Below are positions 23,601-34,158 of a stretch of DNA of 64,000 bases, piece by piece. The notes under the pieces are model-generated. The model saw only the letters and a program-made list of their open reading frames with translations. It was not told where the DNA came from and did no database searches. The position numbers and the translations under genes are program-made. The number at the start of each line of letters is the position of its first letter. The stretch's first letter is position 1. Origin of the DNA: Ophiosphaerella korrae (lineage: Eukaryota; Ascomycota; Dothideomycetes; Pleosporales; Phaeosphaeriaceae); the NCBI GenBank assembly GCA_028456385.1, contig JALNQF010000021.1:124001-188000 (forward strand), in the 5' to 3' direction.

Positions 23601-24540
23601 CCAACGCAACCCGACCGTTAAGCGCTTCCGAACTGTCAGGCATCCTAAATTGCCGGATAGTCTTGCTGCTGGGCCTCCACCATTGCCAAGCCCTCAGCCT
23701 CCTCCAAATACCAGTTATTACTCGTACAATCCTTCAAATGGGGGCGGTAACTTCGGGGTACAATATGGACAGCATTCACAGGAGCCATGGAGTCAACCGT
23801 TCATTTCGGACCCAAATTATCAACAACCAGCTAATCCCTACTTACAACAAGATCGTCCACAGTACCCTACCCCTCCACCTCAACCGGAAAGTCAATACAC
23901 CAATGGTAGCGAAGATAACAGTCTAATTAGGAAAAGCAAAGCCCTGAATCGTAAGCCTCTGCTTAACCCAGGGTCAACCGGCAGGTATCAGCAACACCAA
24001 CCAGGTTACGCAAGTCCACAGGCTTCGGCAGACCAATTCATGTCTCACCAAAACTTTACCAGCTCGCCCCAACACACCCCACCCCCAACAAACACCTACC
24101 ACACGCCCACCACTCAGCAACAATATCCTTCCCCTGTCCCACAACGACAATCAACGCAATTCAGCCACACCCAGCAACCACCCCTTCACCAGCAATCACA
24201 ACAATTCAGTCAAATACAGCAGCCACCATATCAAGCATCGCCGCCGTCACAGTACCAAGCGTATCCATCACCTCCACCCCAGGCATCTAGTTATGTTCCC
24301 TACAGTCAAGGTTCATACGATCAAGGATCTCAGAGATTATCACAAGCATCGTTCCAGAGTAGCCAACACACTGGCAGTACACCGTATGGATCTCAGACAT
24401 GGGGCACGCCCATGTCCAGTCAGACTAGCTTTTCTCAAACTCCCAGCCAAGGGAGCGCTTCCCAGTCTATGGATGAAGCCCAAGCAAGAAGGTGGCGGAC
24501 AGGCGGATACGATGGGGATGGGTACGGTAGATACTCATAG
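17652..24540 (+). CDS. NLR-like receptor: alpha/beta-hydrolase, degenerate NACHT, ankyrin repeats, P/Q-rich tail (2165 aa)
   Basis: Exons: 17652-17696, 17744-17820, 17871-18093, 18142-21494, 21544-21570, 21618-21708, 21757-21859, 21911-22316, 22368-24540 (6498 nt). Residues 1 to about 300 are a SesB-like alpha/beta-hydrolase (IVAIPGLGADEEW; nucleophile Ser128 in CHSLGG; FLGTPFHG). Residues about 340-700 match the NACHT/STAND module of fungal NLRs. The P-loop reads GEAGTGQD (372-379), lacking the Walker A Lys-Ser/Thr, and Walker B reads VVIYAFEQ (around 484), lacking Asp. A 100-residue acidic run (about 752-850) precedes roughly 25 ankyrin repeats (908-1765), where small exons split repeat units. 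Intron 21709-21756 is GC-AG. The tail (1874-2165) is P/Q/S/Y-rich, prion-like in composition. Fungal NLRs sense non-self and activate their N-terminal domain, here a putative lipase. Whether this one still binds nucleotide is doubtful. Confidence 0.88.
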
Positions 24541-24749
24541 TAGCGACTAATGGGAAGAAAAGGATTGCAGATATTAATATTGTTCATCGAGAAGCATGTG
24601 TTCCTGTAAATGGGGATGCGCTACCACTTTCTAGAACAATTTCACTCAGTGCCTGAGGTTACACCGCAACAAAATGGCATCTTAATTATGTGACAGTTGT
24701 ACTTAACTCCGCAACAAATGGCATATCCCTCTTATATTTTTAGTTTCGG

Positions 24750-25543
24750 CTAGGCTGGTTTACCTGCCATGATCGTAGCGCTCAGAGTCGCATTCGCGAC
24801 TGTCACGTCTTTAAACTCGTCAGGATACGCCGCTACCAGCAAGTCACTCACGATTCTTGCGAATACCACACCACCCCACTCATTTAGGTGCGTGCGATCG
24901 CCCGATGCAAGGTTATATTTGTCGGCTGCGGCTGAACCAATTGCATTCACATAAAGCGTACTAGCTTTATTAAGATCGATGAAATGCCGAGACTTTTCTT
25001 TCGCAATGGAGATGGTTTTGGCAGTCTCGTTGGCAAGATTCTCAACGACTTTCCCACCGCTGAATGTGCGCCGCGTCAAGGGCGTGACCAAGATAGGTAC
25101 GCCACCAGCAGCGACTACTTCATCGGCCATAACGCCTAAATTCGTGGCATACTGTGAAAGGCTAACACCGGAGTTAGCCTTTTGGTCGTTGTGGCCAAAC
25201 TACGAGGCCATTAGTGATGCATTGCAGTTTGTTAGCAGGGTCCACGTACTTGTATTGTAGTATATACTTTATAGCTGCCTTTGTATTTCTTGATGTCGTC
25301 AATCACGCTTTTCCAGTAGCCGCCGTCACGGAAAGATTTTGTGCTTGCTCCCCCCTTCGCCCAGTTGTGGCCTGATGAGCCAGTGGCGACCGTGGTAGAG
25401 AGGAATGCATCGCCCCACCCGCCACCAGGCGCAGTCGTTGAATCTCCTGCGAGCAGCCAGTACACGGGTTTTGGGCCACGTTCGAGCCATGATGAAGGTG
25501 CTGCTAATACAGCAGGGAGAAATGTGAGGAATAAGAAGCGCAT
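24750..25543 (-). CDS. Secreted rhamnogalacturonan acetylesterase (CE12, SGNH), 247 aa
   Basis: RGAE removes acetyl groups from the rhamnogalacturonan-I backbone of pectin outside the cell. Exons are 25543-25250 and 25199-24750, separated by a 50-nt GT-AG intron with a GCTAAC branch. A signal peptide is clear (MRFLFLTFLPAVLAAP). SGNH blocks are intact: Ser35 in LAGDSTT, the GGAS-type Gly block (NWAKGGAST), Asn102 in FGHNDQK, and Asp199/His202 in SGDRTHLNEWG. Length is normal for CE12. Together with the GH78 rhamnosidase elsewhere in the window it points to pectin side-chain and backbone breakdown. It is convergent with the NLR-like gene, 209 bp apart. Confidence 0.93.
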
Positions 25544-26046
25544 CTTGAAAGTTTTGCAAGGCTGCTGAATTCTCGGGTCGCCGCGCGCATTGGATCTTGG
25601 ATGGACAGTACCTCATATAAATCGTTGCCCATCCCGTTCTAGTGGTCGATGCCGCATCCACCACGTGGCTGTTTGGTGGAAACGACCTCGGGAACTTGTA
25701 GATGGTCCAGGTTTCCTCAAGAAATTATCCACCGAAGAACAGAGATAAATACGCTACAAATACCACGTATGGGCAAAGCCCTAGTCCTGATCCCTGCAAG
25801 CTCCATTTTGAACTCGAAACGGTCGTCTTTCGCGGGGTACCTTGGCAATTACATTGATTAATCTGTAAGGTCTTCGCAATTATTTAACCCGAACCCCGAG
25901 ATGCTTGAAAAGAATAGGGAGGTAGATAGGCAGTGCAAAATTATTAGGAACAAGTTTGACTTTCAAATAGACGCTGCGCTTTAAAGTAGAGATTTAATTT
26001 CAAAACCTGGTTGTCTGATTGCGCCTACTGAACCCGCCCAGCTCTC
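25544..26046. other. Intergenic region upstream of the RGAE gene
   Basis: About 500 bp with no supported gene. It contains the RGAE promoter and runs up to the terminal inverted repeat at 26047. Confidence 0.5.
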
Positions 26047-27607
26047 GAGAAAGTGGCTTTTTCAGCACGGCCCACCTACATCAATGCACCAGCACCTCAA
26101 AACACGCCCATTTTCTCAACGTTCTGTATAGCGATTGGTTTCAAACTCAGAATCCGGATGCTCCGGCGTTATATCTATCTCGTATCTCACGCAAGCGTGA
26201 TAGGTACTGATCTATCGTACGATTTATCTTAGTTGAGCCAAGCTTGTTCTATGTCTTGTAGAACCTCTTCACCCTTTGCGATTTAGTCCTGCACTTCCTT
26301 GAGTAGAATAAGCATTTAAGTAGCAATACCTACGTCTCTATAATAGAGAAATCTAGGCTCTTTCTAGCTAATATAATATAATCTATTCTATGTTGTTCTA
26401 TCTACTTTAGCGTAGTCTTAGAATAATAAGCTAAGTTACGGTCCATCCAGAATATATACTCGCTACCTTTCTTAAGGATTGTGACGAAGGTCCCCGGAAT
26501 CCTTGAGATTCTTGGGGACCCTGGTACTAGTCTAGAGTGGAGCCGATACGTTGGTAATCCTTATGTTGTGTAATATTAGTCTAGAGCAGGGCTGATGCGC
26601 TTTACCAGCGCATAAAGGGCTCTACACTTGCGAACAGAATAAGGTAAGTATTATTTTCCCATACCAGCAGTACTTAGATTGAATTACTATTCGTCATCCC
26701 TTCACTATCTCCTGTGGCCTACGGCAAGTACTATTGTCTTCCAGCTACCTCTTAACAGTAGTATATCTTGTCGCACTAGAGTACGCAGCGCTAGTCACCT
26801 CTATATAGGCGGAGCTCTAGTTGTATATCAAGCTACTTACAGCATATAGTAAGTTAAGTAGGTGTATAGAGCTCCTGTAATATATAAGCTAACTGCGTTG
26901 GCGTTACTAGCTGTAAACTAACATTGAGCTCTACGTCCATTGTTAAGAGGTAGCTGGAAGATAATAGTACTTGCCGTAGGCCACAGGAGATAGTGAATGG
27001 ATAACGGATAGTATTTCAATCTGAGTACTACTAATGTTGGAAAAATAATACTTGCTTTACTCTGTTCGCAAGTGTAGAGCCTTTTATGCGCTGGAGTAAC
27101 GCATTAGCCCTGCTCTAGATTAATAATATACAACGTTATGATTTCCAATGTATCCGCCCCGCTCGAGACTAGTACTAGAGTTACTAAGGATCTCGAGGAT
27201 TCCGGGGACCTTCGTCACATCTATCTACCTCATCTAAGTACTGCAGACGTCGGTATCTCCTACTCCTTAGAACACGACGCTAAGTAGATGCAGCTATCCT
27301 AAATACTTTCTATATATCCTTAATACCACAAGGAGTCTTTTGTACTTAGTAGAAATACTATACAGAGAGAACTGCGCTACGTTGTAGCGTCTTAAGTTGG
27401 ATCTCTAGTATGAGCTCGGGCGGCGGCGTAGTAAGCTAGAATTGTGGTCGCGACATTTTTAAGTAGCATAGTATTAACGAGAAGATTTAGGAGTATCAAT
27501 TATTGGCTTTGGCTATTAGAAAAGAGCTGTATTGGATATGTGCGAGTCAAGATGGGGATAACGCGCGATGCGGTGTTTGTGGGCCGTGCTGAAAAAGCCA
27601 CTTTCTC
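26047..27607. mobile_element. Degraded DNA transposon bounded by 29-bp perfect terminal inverted repeats
   Basis: Positions 26047-26075 (beginning GAGAAAGTGGCTTTTTCAGC) are the exact reverse complement of 27579-27607, defining a 1561-bp unit. The interior is TA-rich and full of stops. On the minus strand near 26230-26310 a fragment reads like a pogo/Fot1-type transposase tail (KGEEVLQDIEQAW), a weak assignment. A second inverted-repeat element (26481-27218) sits inside, so this looks like one element nested in another. Target-site duplications are not evident. Heavy TA enrichment and loss of coding capacity are compatible with RIP. Confidence 0.7.
26481..27218. repeat. Nested long inverted repeat (about 275-bp arms, 738 bp)
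   Basis: The ends are GTGACGAAGGTCCCCGGAAT at 26481 and its reverse complement ending at 27218. The arms (about 26481-26755 and 26945-27218) stay alignable over roughly 275 bp with scattered transitions and small indels; matching blocks include CTCCTGTGGCCTACGGCAAG (26711-26730) and its complement near 26970-26990. The 190-bp centre is TA-rich. This fits a MITE or foldback element. Transcription through it would give a long double-stranded RNA. Confidence 0.8.
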
Positions 27608-27948
27608 AGTTTACCTAGAGCCAGGAGACATGGTTACTAACTCAGAGAGGCACCACCACAGCAGGTACACGTGTGCAGACGTGCATCAATCTACGAATGT
27701 TCGTTGAAGACGGCCCATGACAGAAGCTTAGCTTACTGTGCAATCCAGGCTCTAATAATCAAGTGGGTCATATGTCAGCAGAGCAGGATCACCGAGCATT
27801 TTCACCGAGCCAAATCGGCACGGATCAAGGTTTAAATACGTCATCCGTTCCGGCGGTCGACTTCAGGCTCCAGTGTAAGAAGAATTCAAACTACACTGTA
27901 TCTAAAGCCAACGTTCAGGTCACTTTCTTTGTCTCAATTATTGTCAAA

Positions 27949-28523
27949 ATGTCCTTGTCAGCAGTTTCAATTCTTGCGCCGCTCCACCTTCTCGCTTATT
28001 CGACATTTCTCGGTACCGAGCTCTACCAGACTTTTGTCATGACCAAAGTTGCATACGAAGCACTTCCTCGCTCAGCATTCACAACGCTCCAGAAACAAGT
28101 GTTTCCTATATACTTCCAGGGCCAGTCTCTGCTACTCGTCGTGGTTGCCTTGACTACCCCACCATATGGTCCAACTTCACTCTTGCACGCCAAGTTGGAT
28201 TGGATCAGCTTTCTGGTCGCTGGCGTAACTGCAGGATTGAACTTGCTCAAGTTCGGCCCTAGAACAAAAGACCTTATGATTGAAAGGGTCCACCAAAGTA
28301 TGTTTCTAAGATTAGGTCGAAGGAAATTGCTGATAAGGAGGCAGCGACGCGTGATGCGCCTCTCCAGCTCAAGGCGGGTACCGTGAGTGATACCATGAAG
28401 AAACTTAACAAAGCTTTCTCTCGAGCCCATGCAATGAGCATTCATTTAAACTTAATCACGATCGGAGCGACGCTATTCTATGGCTTCCGACTAGCACAGA
28501 AGCTCAATTTCGACATAGTGTGA
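27949..28523 (+). CDS. TMEM205-like (DUF4149) small membrane protein, 175 aa
   Basis: Exons are 27949-28297 and 28345-28523, with a 47-nt GT-AG intron carrying CTGAT before the acceptor. Four hydrophobic segments are visible: about residues 5-27, 55-72, 83-103 and 150-168. The conserved ends of the family are present: FLGTELYQTFVMTKVAYEAL, LQKQVFPIYF, and near the C-terminus NKAFSRAHAMSIHLNLITIG. Homologues are endomembrane proteins; human TMEM205 is linked to drug tolerance, while the fungal role is unknown. The frame also runs upstream to 27763, but the ATG at 27949 fits the family N-terminus. It is followed by a regulator and an efflux pump on the same strand. Confidence 0.87.
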
Positions 28524-28927
28524 AATGGGCAGGTGATCAACAACGGATATTAAATTAGTGTACCATAGATTTCGATCATGCAATATATAGAATGGTTGAA
28601 CCACATGGCAGTCGAGTCTCTACTGATGTGAAAAATGTCGAAACCATGTTCACGTAGACTTGTAGGCACTGATAACCCACAATAATTACCTGAAAACAGA
28701 TCAGCAGAATGTGGAAATACATCAAGCTATTGTGCCAGACATTCGAAGTATTTTTGTTCTTTGGTTGACTGCACAAGCAGCTGGAAGCGAGTGCGATGTG
28801 TGACAAACACGCTAGGCCATTTTTGGACTTCTTTGTCTCAAGAGGCTAGCGGGCACGGAGAGGAGAGCACACTTGCCTCCGTCCCGACCTCCGCTCGAAC
28901 TCCAACCTGATGCACCCAGCATATGTG
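28524..28927. other. Intergenic region upstream of the Zn2Cys6 gene
   Basis: About 400 bp with no supported gene; the likely promoter of the regulator at 28928. Confidence 0.5.
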
Positions 28928-31307
28928 ATGGATGACAACGAGCAGCCGTCCGCAGCAAGAGTGGCTATCATCCGAACCACGCAGGCATGTCAGCGGTGCC
29001 GTACTTTGAAGACGCGCTGTCTGCCGAGCGCTCAGACTGGTGTCTGCCAGAGGTAAGCAGCCAATGGGGTCGCTTCAAAGCCTCATTTTGTCGCCCCAAA
29101 TGCACGCTTATTCCAATCTAGATGCGTTGCTGGCTCGAAGGAATGCATATGGGCCGAAGTGCCTCGACGGGCCCGAAAGCAGCGGGCGCCATCGTAAGTA
29201 TTCCCAAATCATGTAGAAGCCTGTGCACGCCTGACGGGGGTAAGGCGCATTTCGCAAGTTGAGCAGAAGATCGATGGACTCGTTGCAACCCTTGTCAACC
29301 CTTCAACTACAAACTCGAACGAATCAACTTCATTGCCATCAACAGTATCTGAGGAAAGCCAAAGTCCATCCACCGGAGTGAATACACTGGCCGAGACATG
29401 GAAGAAGCAAGGAACTGTAACCCCCGGGAGCTGGCTTCCCTTCCCATCATCCTTTGAACCAGGACCATCGCCATCCAAAACGGCTAGTGAGCAACTAGAT
29501 GCCCATGCAGAAACCGATCGTCAATATCATGAAAGGGTCCGCACTATACACAGATTTTCTGAAGCCGAAGATGCTTCTCAAGCATCCGATAGCATGTTCC
29601 AGCCATCTAAGCGCCAAGAAGCCCCAATTGATCACGAATTAGTAAAGCAGCTACTCGAAACCCGTGAGGCCGAAGGTTTGCTGGATGTGTATCGGCAAAT
29701 GTCCCTTAGTTTTCCTTTTGTTATCATACCGCCGGGGACGAGTGCCCAGCGGCTGCATGATGATGCACCTATGCTGCTGCTTGCGATACTGATAGCAGCT
29801 TCGTGGCAGAACCATGACCGTCAGGCGTTACTTAATACCGTGTACCGCAAAGAGCTTGCTCATCGGACTATCGTAGCTCCAAGACGTACACTGGGTCTGG
29901 TTCAAAGTGTGTTAGTCTACTTATCATGGTGAGTGATTTACTTCCAATCAATGTCCAGGGCTTATAGCAACAGGTATCACTTCATCTTTAGTCACAAAAC
30001 ACAGCAAATTTTCTTTCTACATCACCTTGCGATTGGACTAGCACTTGACATTGGCCTTCACCAAGATTACCAGCCGATGGATATTCCTCATCGGCCCAAG
30101 CCTCGTCCGCTTACCGCACGAGAACTACACGAGCGTCAGCGTGCCTTCCTTGGCTGCTATTATATTTCTTCCATGTATGTACATGAGGGGTCGGTATTTC
30201 TTGATTTACTAACTATCCCCAGGATTGCAGCCGGACTACAGAAGCCAAATCTCCTCAAGCATTCACCTTCTATGACCGAATGGGCGATACGTTTGAAACA
30301 AACTCGCGAATATGACTCGGATGAGACCATCTGTCATCTTATTTCTTTACGGCAACTTGATGATCAAGTTCAAGATACTTTGTTCAGTCGCGATTCCGTA
30401 AATGCGTCACTGTATGATACACGGATTCTCATGCACATAAGATTCATAGAGAGCCAACTTGATGTATGGAAAAGAGATAGTAAAGATGCAAGAGCTCAAG
30501 GCCCCAGAGCCAAATGCTGTAAGCTCACTCGGAATCAGACAACAAGCGCTCCTTCCTAACTTATTATTAGTACTCGATCTTTCCGTCTCATTCACGACTA
30601 TGCTTTTGCATAGTGTTGGACTTCGTGTACCACCGTCCCTTGAGCCGTCAGTGACCACAGACTCAGCGCAACTGACAGCATTATATTCAACCCTAGAGGC
30701 AGGAAAGGCTTTCCTGGATGCTCTGCTGTCGTTTCCGATACAGGAATACCATTTCATCTCGTTTTCAGAGTGGATGCGGTTGCCAACCGTGATCCTGACA
30801 GTTTCTCGGCTATGTGTACCGACTGCTGCACATGCTGCCTCGGGATGGGATGTCAATGCCGCACAAGATAAAGTGCGACTTGATCTATGTCTTGAATCAC
30901 TCTGCTACCGCATGCAACAACTCTCGACGTATGAAAGATTAAAACAAGCCAATCCTGACTTCTGGTGCGCGATGCGCATGATACTCGACCTAACGAAGAC
31001 TTGGTATATGCGTAAAATCAAACCTGCTGTGTCCTCACAAAATACTCCTGGCTGCCCACCTGGACAGGCTGGAAGTGAGAGATCAGGACCAAGCTCTTTC
31101 GCTATGCCGACGCCTTCGGTCGATGACAATACACCAAATTTTGACATTGGCATTGGAGACATGAATGTTAACATGGTTCCGAATGATATGGACGCATTCG
31201 CGATGATGAAGGACGCCGACTTTGACATGGAGCAGTTCTTCGATATGGGCATATGGGGCGACGAGGGTTATACAAGTATGGGGTATGGTGGCGGTGGTTT
31301 ATTCTAA
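28928..31307 (+). CDS. Zn2Cys6 transcription factor, 704 aa
   Basis: Exons are 28928-29052, 29122-29193, 29245-29928, 29974-30174, 30223-30518 and 30571-31307 (2115 nt). The binuclear zinc cluster is exact: Cys21, 24, 31, 40, 43 and 50 (CX2CX6CX8CX2CX6C), starting ACQRCRTLKTRC. A basic linker (RRARKQRAPS) and a short dimerisation helix (SQVEQKIDGLVATLV) follow. The middle region, about residues 200-560, resembles the fungal transcription-factor regulatory region seen in Leu3/War1-like proteins (ILIAASWQN, LHHLAIGLALDIGLH, YYISSMIAAGLQKP). The C-terminus is Asp/Met-rich and acidic, a likely activation region. It lies 232 bp upstream of a DHA2 transporter on the same strand, suggesting that it controls efflux, though its own targets are unknown. 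Confidence 0.92.
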
Positions 31308-31539
31308 TATATCATACTTCGAAGTGCATATTGGCTTTTGTAACCTAATACCCCGGCCTTAAAAGTAAGATAGAAGTGTAGCATTGATGGTGAAACCGCT
31401 CATCTTGGCACGGCTGTTGTCATATTGAATACCGAACTCCGACGCTTGCCACTTCAGGCTAAGTGCATAGCACAAGCTTCTCCCGCCAACGCCTTCGAAG
31501 AACTAATATGATACTTCATACACCAAGTGCTCCAGCATA

Positions 31540-33349
31540 ATGTCGACAGTGAAGGCCGCATCACATGGCTCGCTATGTGAAGCCATGGAGCTGAATAATA
31601 CACAATCTGAACAAGAACCAGCGGAGGCATCATTATCACCCGCCACACAAGGCTCACCCCTAGAGCAATTTCCCCGTGGCATTAGACTAGTTTTAATCAC
31701 CACTGGACTTATGCTCAGCATCTTTCTTGCAGCGCTGGACTCAACCATAATCTCCACCGCGATACCTAGTATCACTACGGAGTTCGGCAGTATCAGTAAT
31801 ATTGCATGGTATGGGAGTGCGTACATTGTTACCAATGCTGCGTTTCAGGTCAGTATATCTAGCAAGATGATGAATAAGATGAAAGTGCCAATACTCACAA
31901 AATATAGCCATCCTGGGGGAAAGCTTATCAATTTTTCCCTTTAAAAAGCACGTACTTGTTATCGGTTGTTGTCTTCGAAGTCGGAAATATCATATGCGCA
32001 ACAGCCCCAAGTAGTGAATTCTTGATTTTTGGAAGAATAGTAGCAGGCATGGGAGGAGGAGGCGTTATGACCGGTTCATTCATCTCTATTGCATTGACCG
32101 CTGGGCCAGAATACCGTACAGCTTATTTCGGCCTAGTTGGCATAACGTTTGGCACTGCAAGTGTTGTTGGGCCATTACTCGGCGGAGCGTTGACGGATGG
32201 GCCAGGCTGGAGATGGTGTTTTTGGTAAGTATCTGTCGTACCAAATCCTTAATTTTATCAAGATTCCGCAGAAAATTACTAGCGAAAGCCTATAAGTCCT
32301 TGCTGACCCCACACAGGATTAGCCTGCCCATTGGCTTTACTGCAGCCTTAATCATGCTCTTATCGTTTAAGAACCCACTCCTACCAAGATCAGTCTCTCT
32401 TCGCCAAAAAATCCTTAATCTTGATCTCAATGGTGCTCTCATCATTTCAAGCTGTTTTTCATGCTTTGTGCTTGCTATGCACTGGATTGGCATAAACCCT
32501 TGGACAAGCTCAAGAGTGGCTGGTAGCTTTGTTGGATTTGTCCTCCTATTCGTGTCGTTCGTCTTCAATGAATGGGCCATGGGTGACAAAGCTCTTGTTC
32601 AATCGCATCTTTTCAAGAACCGACCTCTTCTCATAAACCTAGTCTTCATATTCTTTCTAGCCGGGGCATTTTTTCCACTGATGTACATTCTGCCTATTCA
32701 GTTCCAATCCGTCAACGACAAATCAGCCTCACAGAGCGGTTTACGACTCATTCCTCTAGTCATGGGCATCTCAGTATTCACTATGATATCCAACGGGCTG
32801 CTGACGTTCTGGCGACATTATAAACCTTGGCTTTTGGTCGGCGCTATCCTAGCTACCACAGGCAACGCCAGGATCTACACTCTCGATAGCAATACCTCTA
32901 CCAAACAATGGATCGGGTACGAGCTTATTACTGCTACTGGAATAGGCCTTGCCCTCCAGATACCCATGCTTGCCAACCAAGCTCTTGTTCCAGCTGATGA
33001 TATTCCGGCTGCAACTTCCCTCACTCTTTTCATGGAAAATTGCGGTACTGCACTTTTTGTTGCTGCGGGTGAAGCGGCATTTACCAACGGCCTCTTATCT
33101 AGCCTACGCGAAAATCTTCCTCAAATTGACCCCCGAGAAGTGCTCGATGCCGGGGCTACTCAGATCCGAAGTTTGTTCCGCGGAGGCGATCTAGATACAA
33201 TCCTCGCTAGCTACCTAGACGGTTGCAAGACAGGCCACCTGATTCCAGTGAGCTGTGCAGCAGTTGCTGCGATTATTTCTTTCTCTAATGCAGGTCCAGC
33301 GGCTATAAAGGAGGTCAAAATGAGGATGAAGAAAACTCATGAAGGATGA
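31540..33349 (+). CDS. MFS multidrug/toxin efflux transporter (DHA2 type), 552 aa
   Basis: Exons are 31540-31848, 31908-32224 and 32317-33349 (1659 nt), joined by GT-AG introns of 59 and 92 nt. After a hydrophilic start (residues 1-45), about 14 membrane segments can be traced, typical of the DHA2 drug:H+ antiporters that include fungal toxin pumps. Diagnostic blocks are [13 protein letters not shown] in TM1 and [19 protein letters not shown], then [20 protein letters not shown] and the antiporter motif C region [20 protein letters not shown]. There is no biosynthetic core gene nearby, so a self-protection role is not supported directly. The upstream Zn2Cys6 gene is the likely regulator. Confidence 0.93.
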
Positions 33350-34158
33350 ACTCTAGAAAAGCTGTACAGGAGACCAGGATCGTTACGCGCTTCTTCCTTC
33401 TAGTGGGCCAAAAGCGGTCCAATGGCTCTTGCCCACTCCTAACTACTTTGCGAAAACCTCGACAGAACGGCTTACAACTCATGGAATCGGTGTACCCAAG
33501 CTCTTTAATCAAGTTTAGGGACGGGTTATACTTCTTTCTAGTATGGTAGGCGAAAGTCTAGTGTATTTACGCGTGCCATTGTAGGTCTCCTTTGTGCTTC
33601 ATTGCACAAGCATAAGGGCTAGATGGGAGAAGGTGCTTCCCAGCATTGATTGGCATATCTAGAGAAGTCTCCAGCTAGATTATTTGGGTATGCGTTGTTA
33701 CCTTCGGACGAAATGGATGTGAAGCACAATTAAAGTCATTTCACTTTAATGCAGGGAACTTTTGCCAATGTTGCCCTGTTTTTGTTTATTTCATTTCTTG
33801 ACACACGTTGCAGAACACTCACTCTTCTTGTATTCGTTATGTATTCTTTCTACCTTTTTTTTTCTTCTTAGGTTTGCTTACATTAGTTAGCGCTTTTTGC
33901 GCATATCCAAGTCCAGATCGAAAACCCTGAACATCACAATTATTTTTGTGCCAGCTTCACAATCGCTGAACTATACTAAAGCCCAAGGCTGAAGCTCAAG
34001 CTTCTCAAGTGCCACTAATGCGGCGTAATGCAACGCCATCCTAGTACCCACTTCGCCATCTTTGATTAAACTTCAAGTCCCAGATCTCGAAACCAATACA
34101 TGTCAATCCATCTCCATTCATTCAAATCACGTCAGCCTCCGAGCTTTTCCTGATCATC
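33350..34158. other. Intergenic region between convergent genes
   Basis: About 800 bp holding the 3' flanks of the transporter and of a BTB gene. Poly-T tracts are seen near 33855. No gene is supported. Confidence 0.55.

Noticed and set aside
28298..28340. Alternative shorter introns in the TMEM205-like gene (18 or 40 nt)
   Set aside because: Too short or lacking room for a branch site; the 47-nt intron fits the family sequence after the junction.
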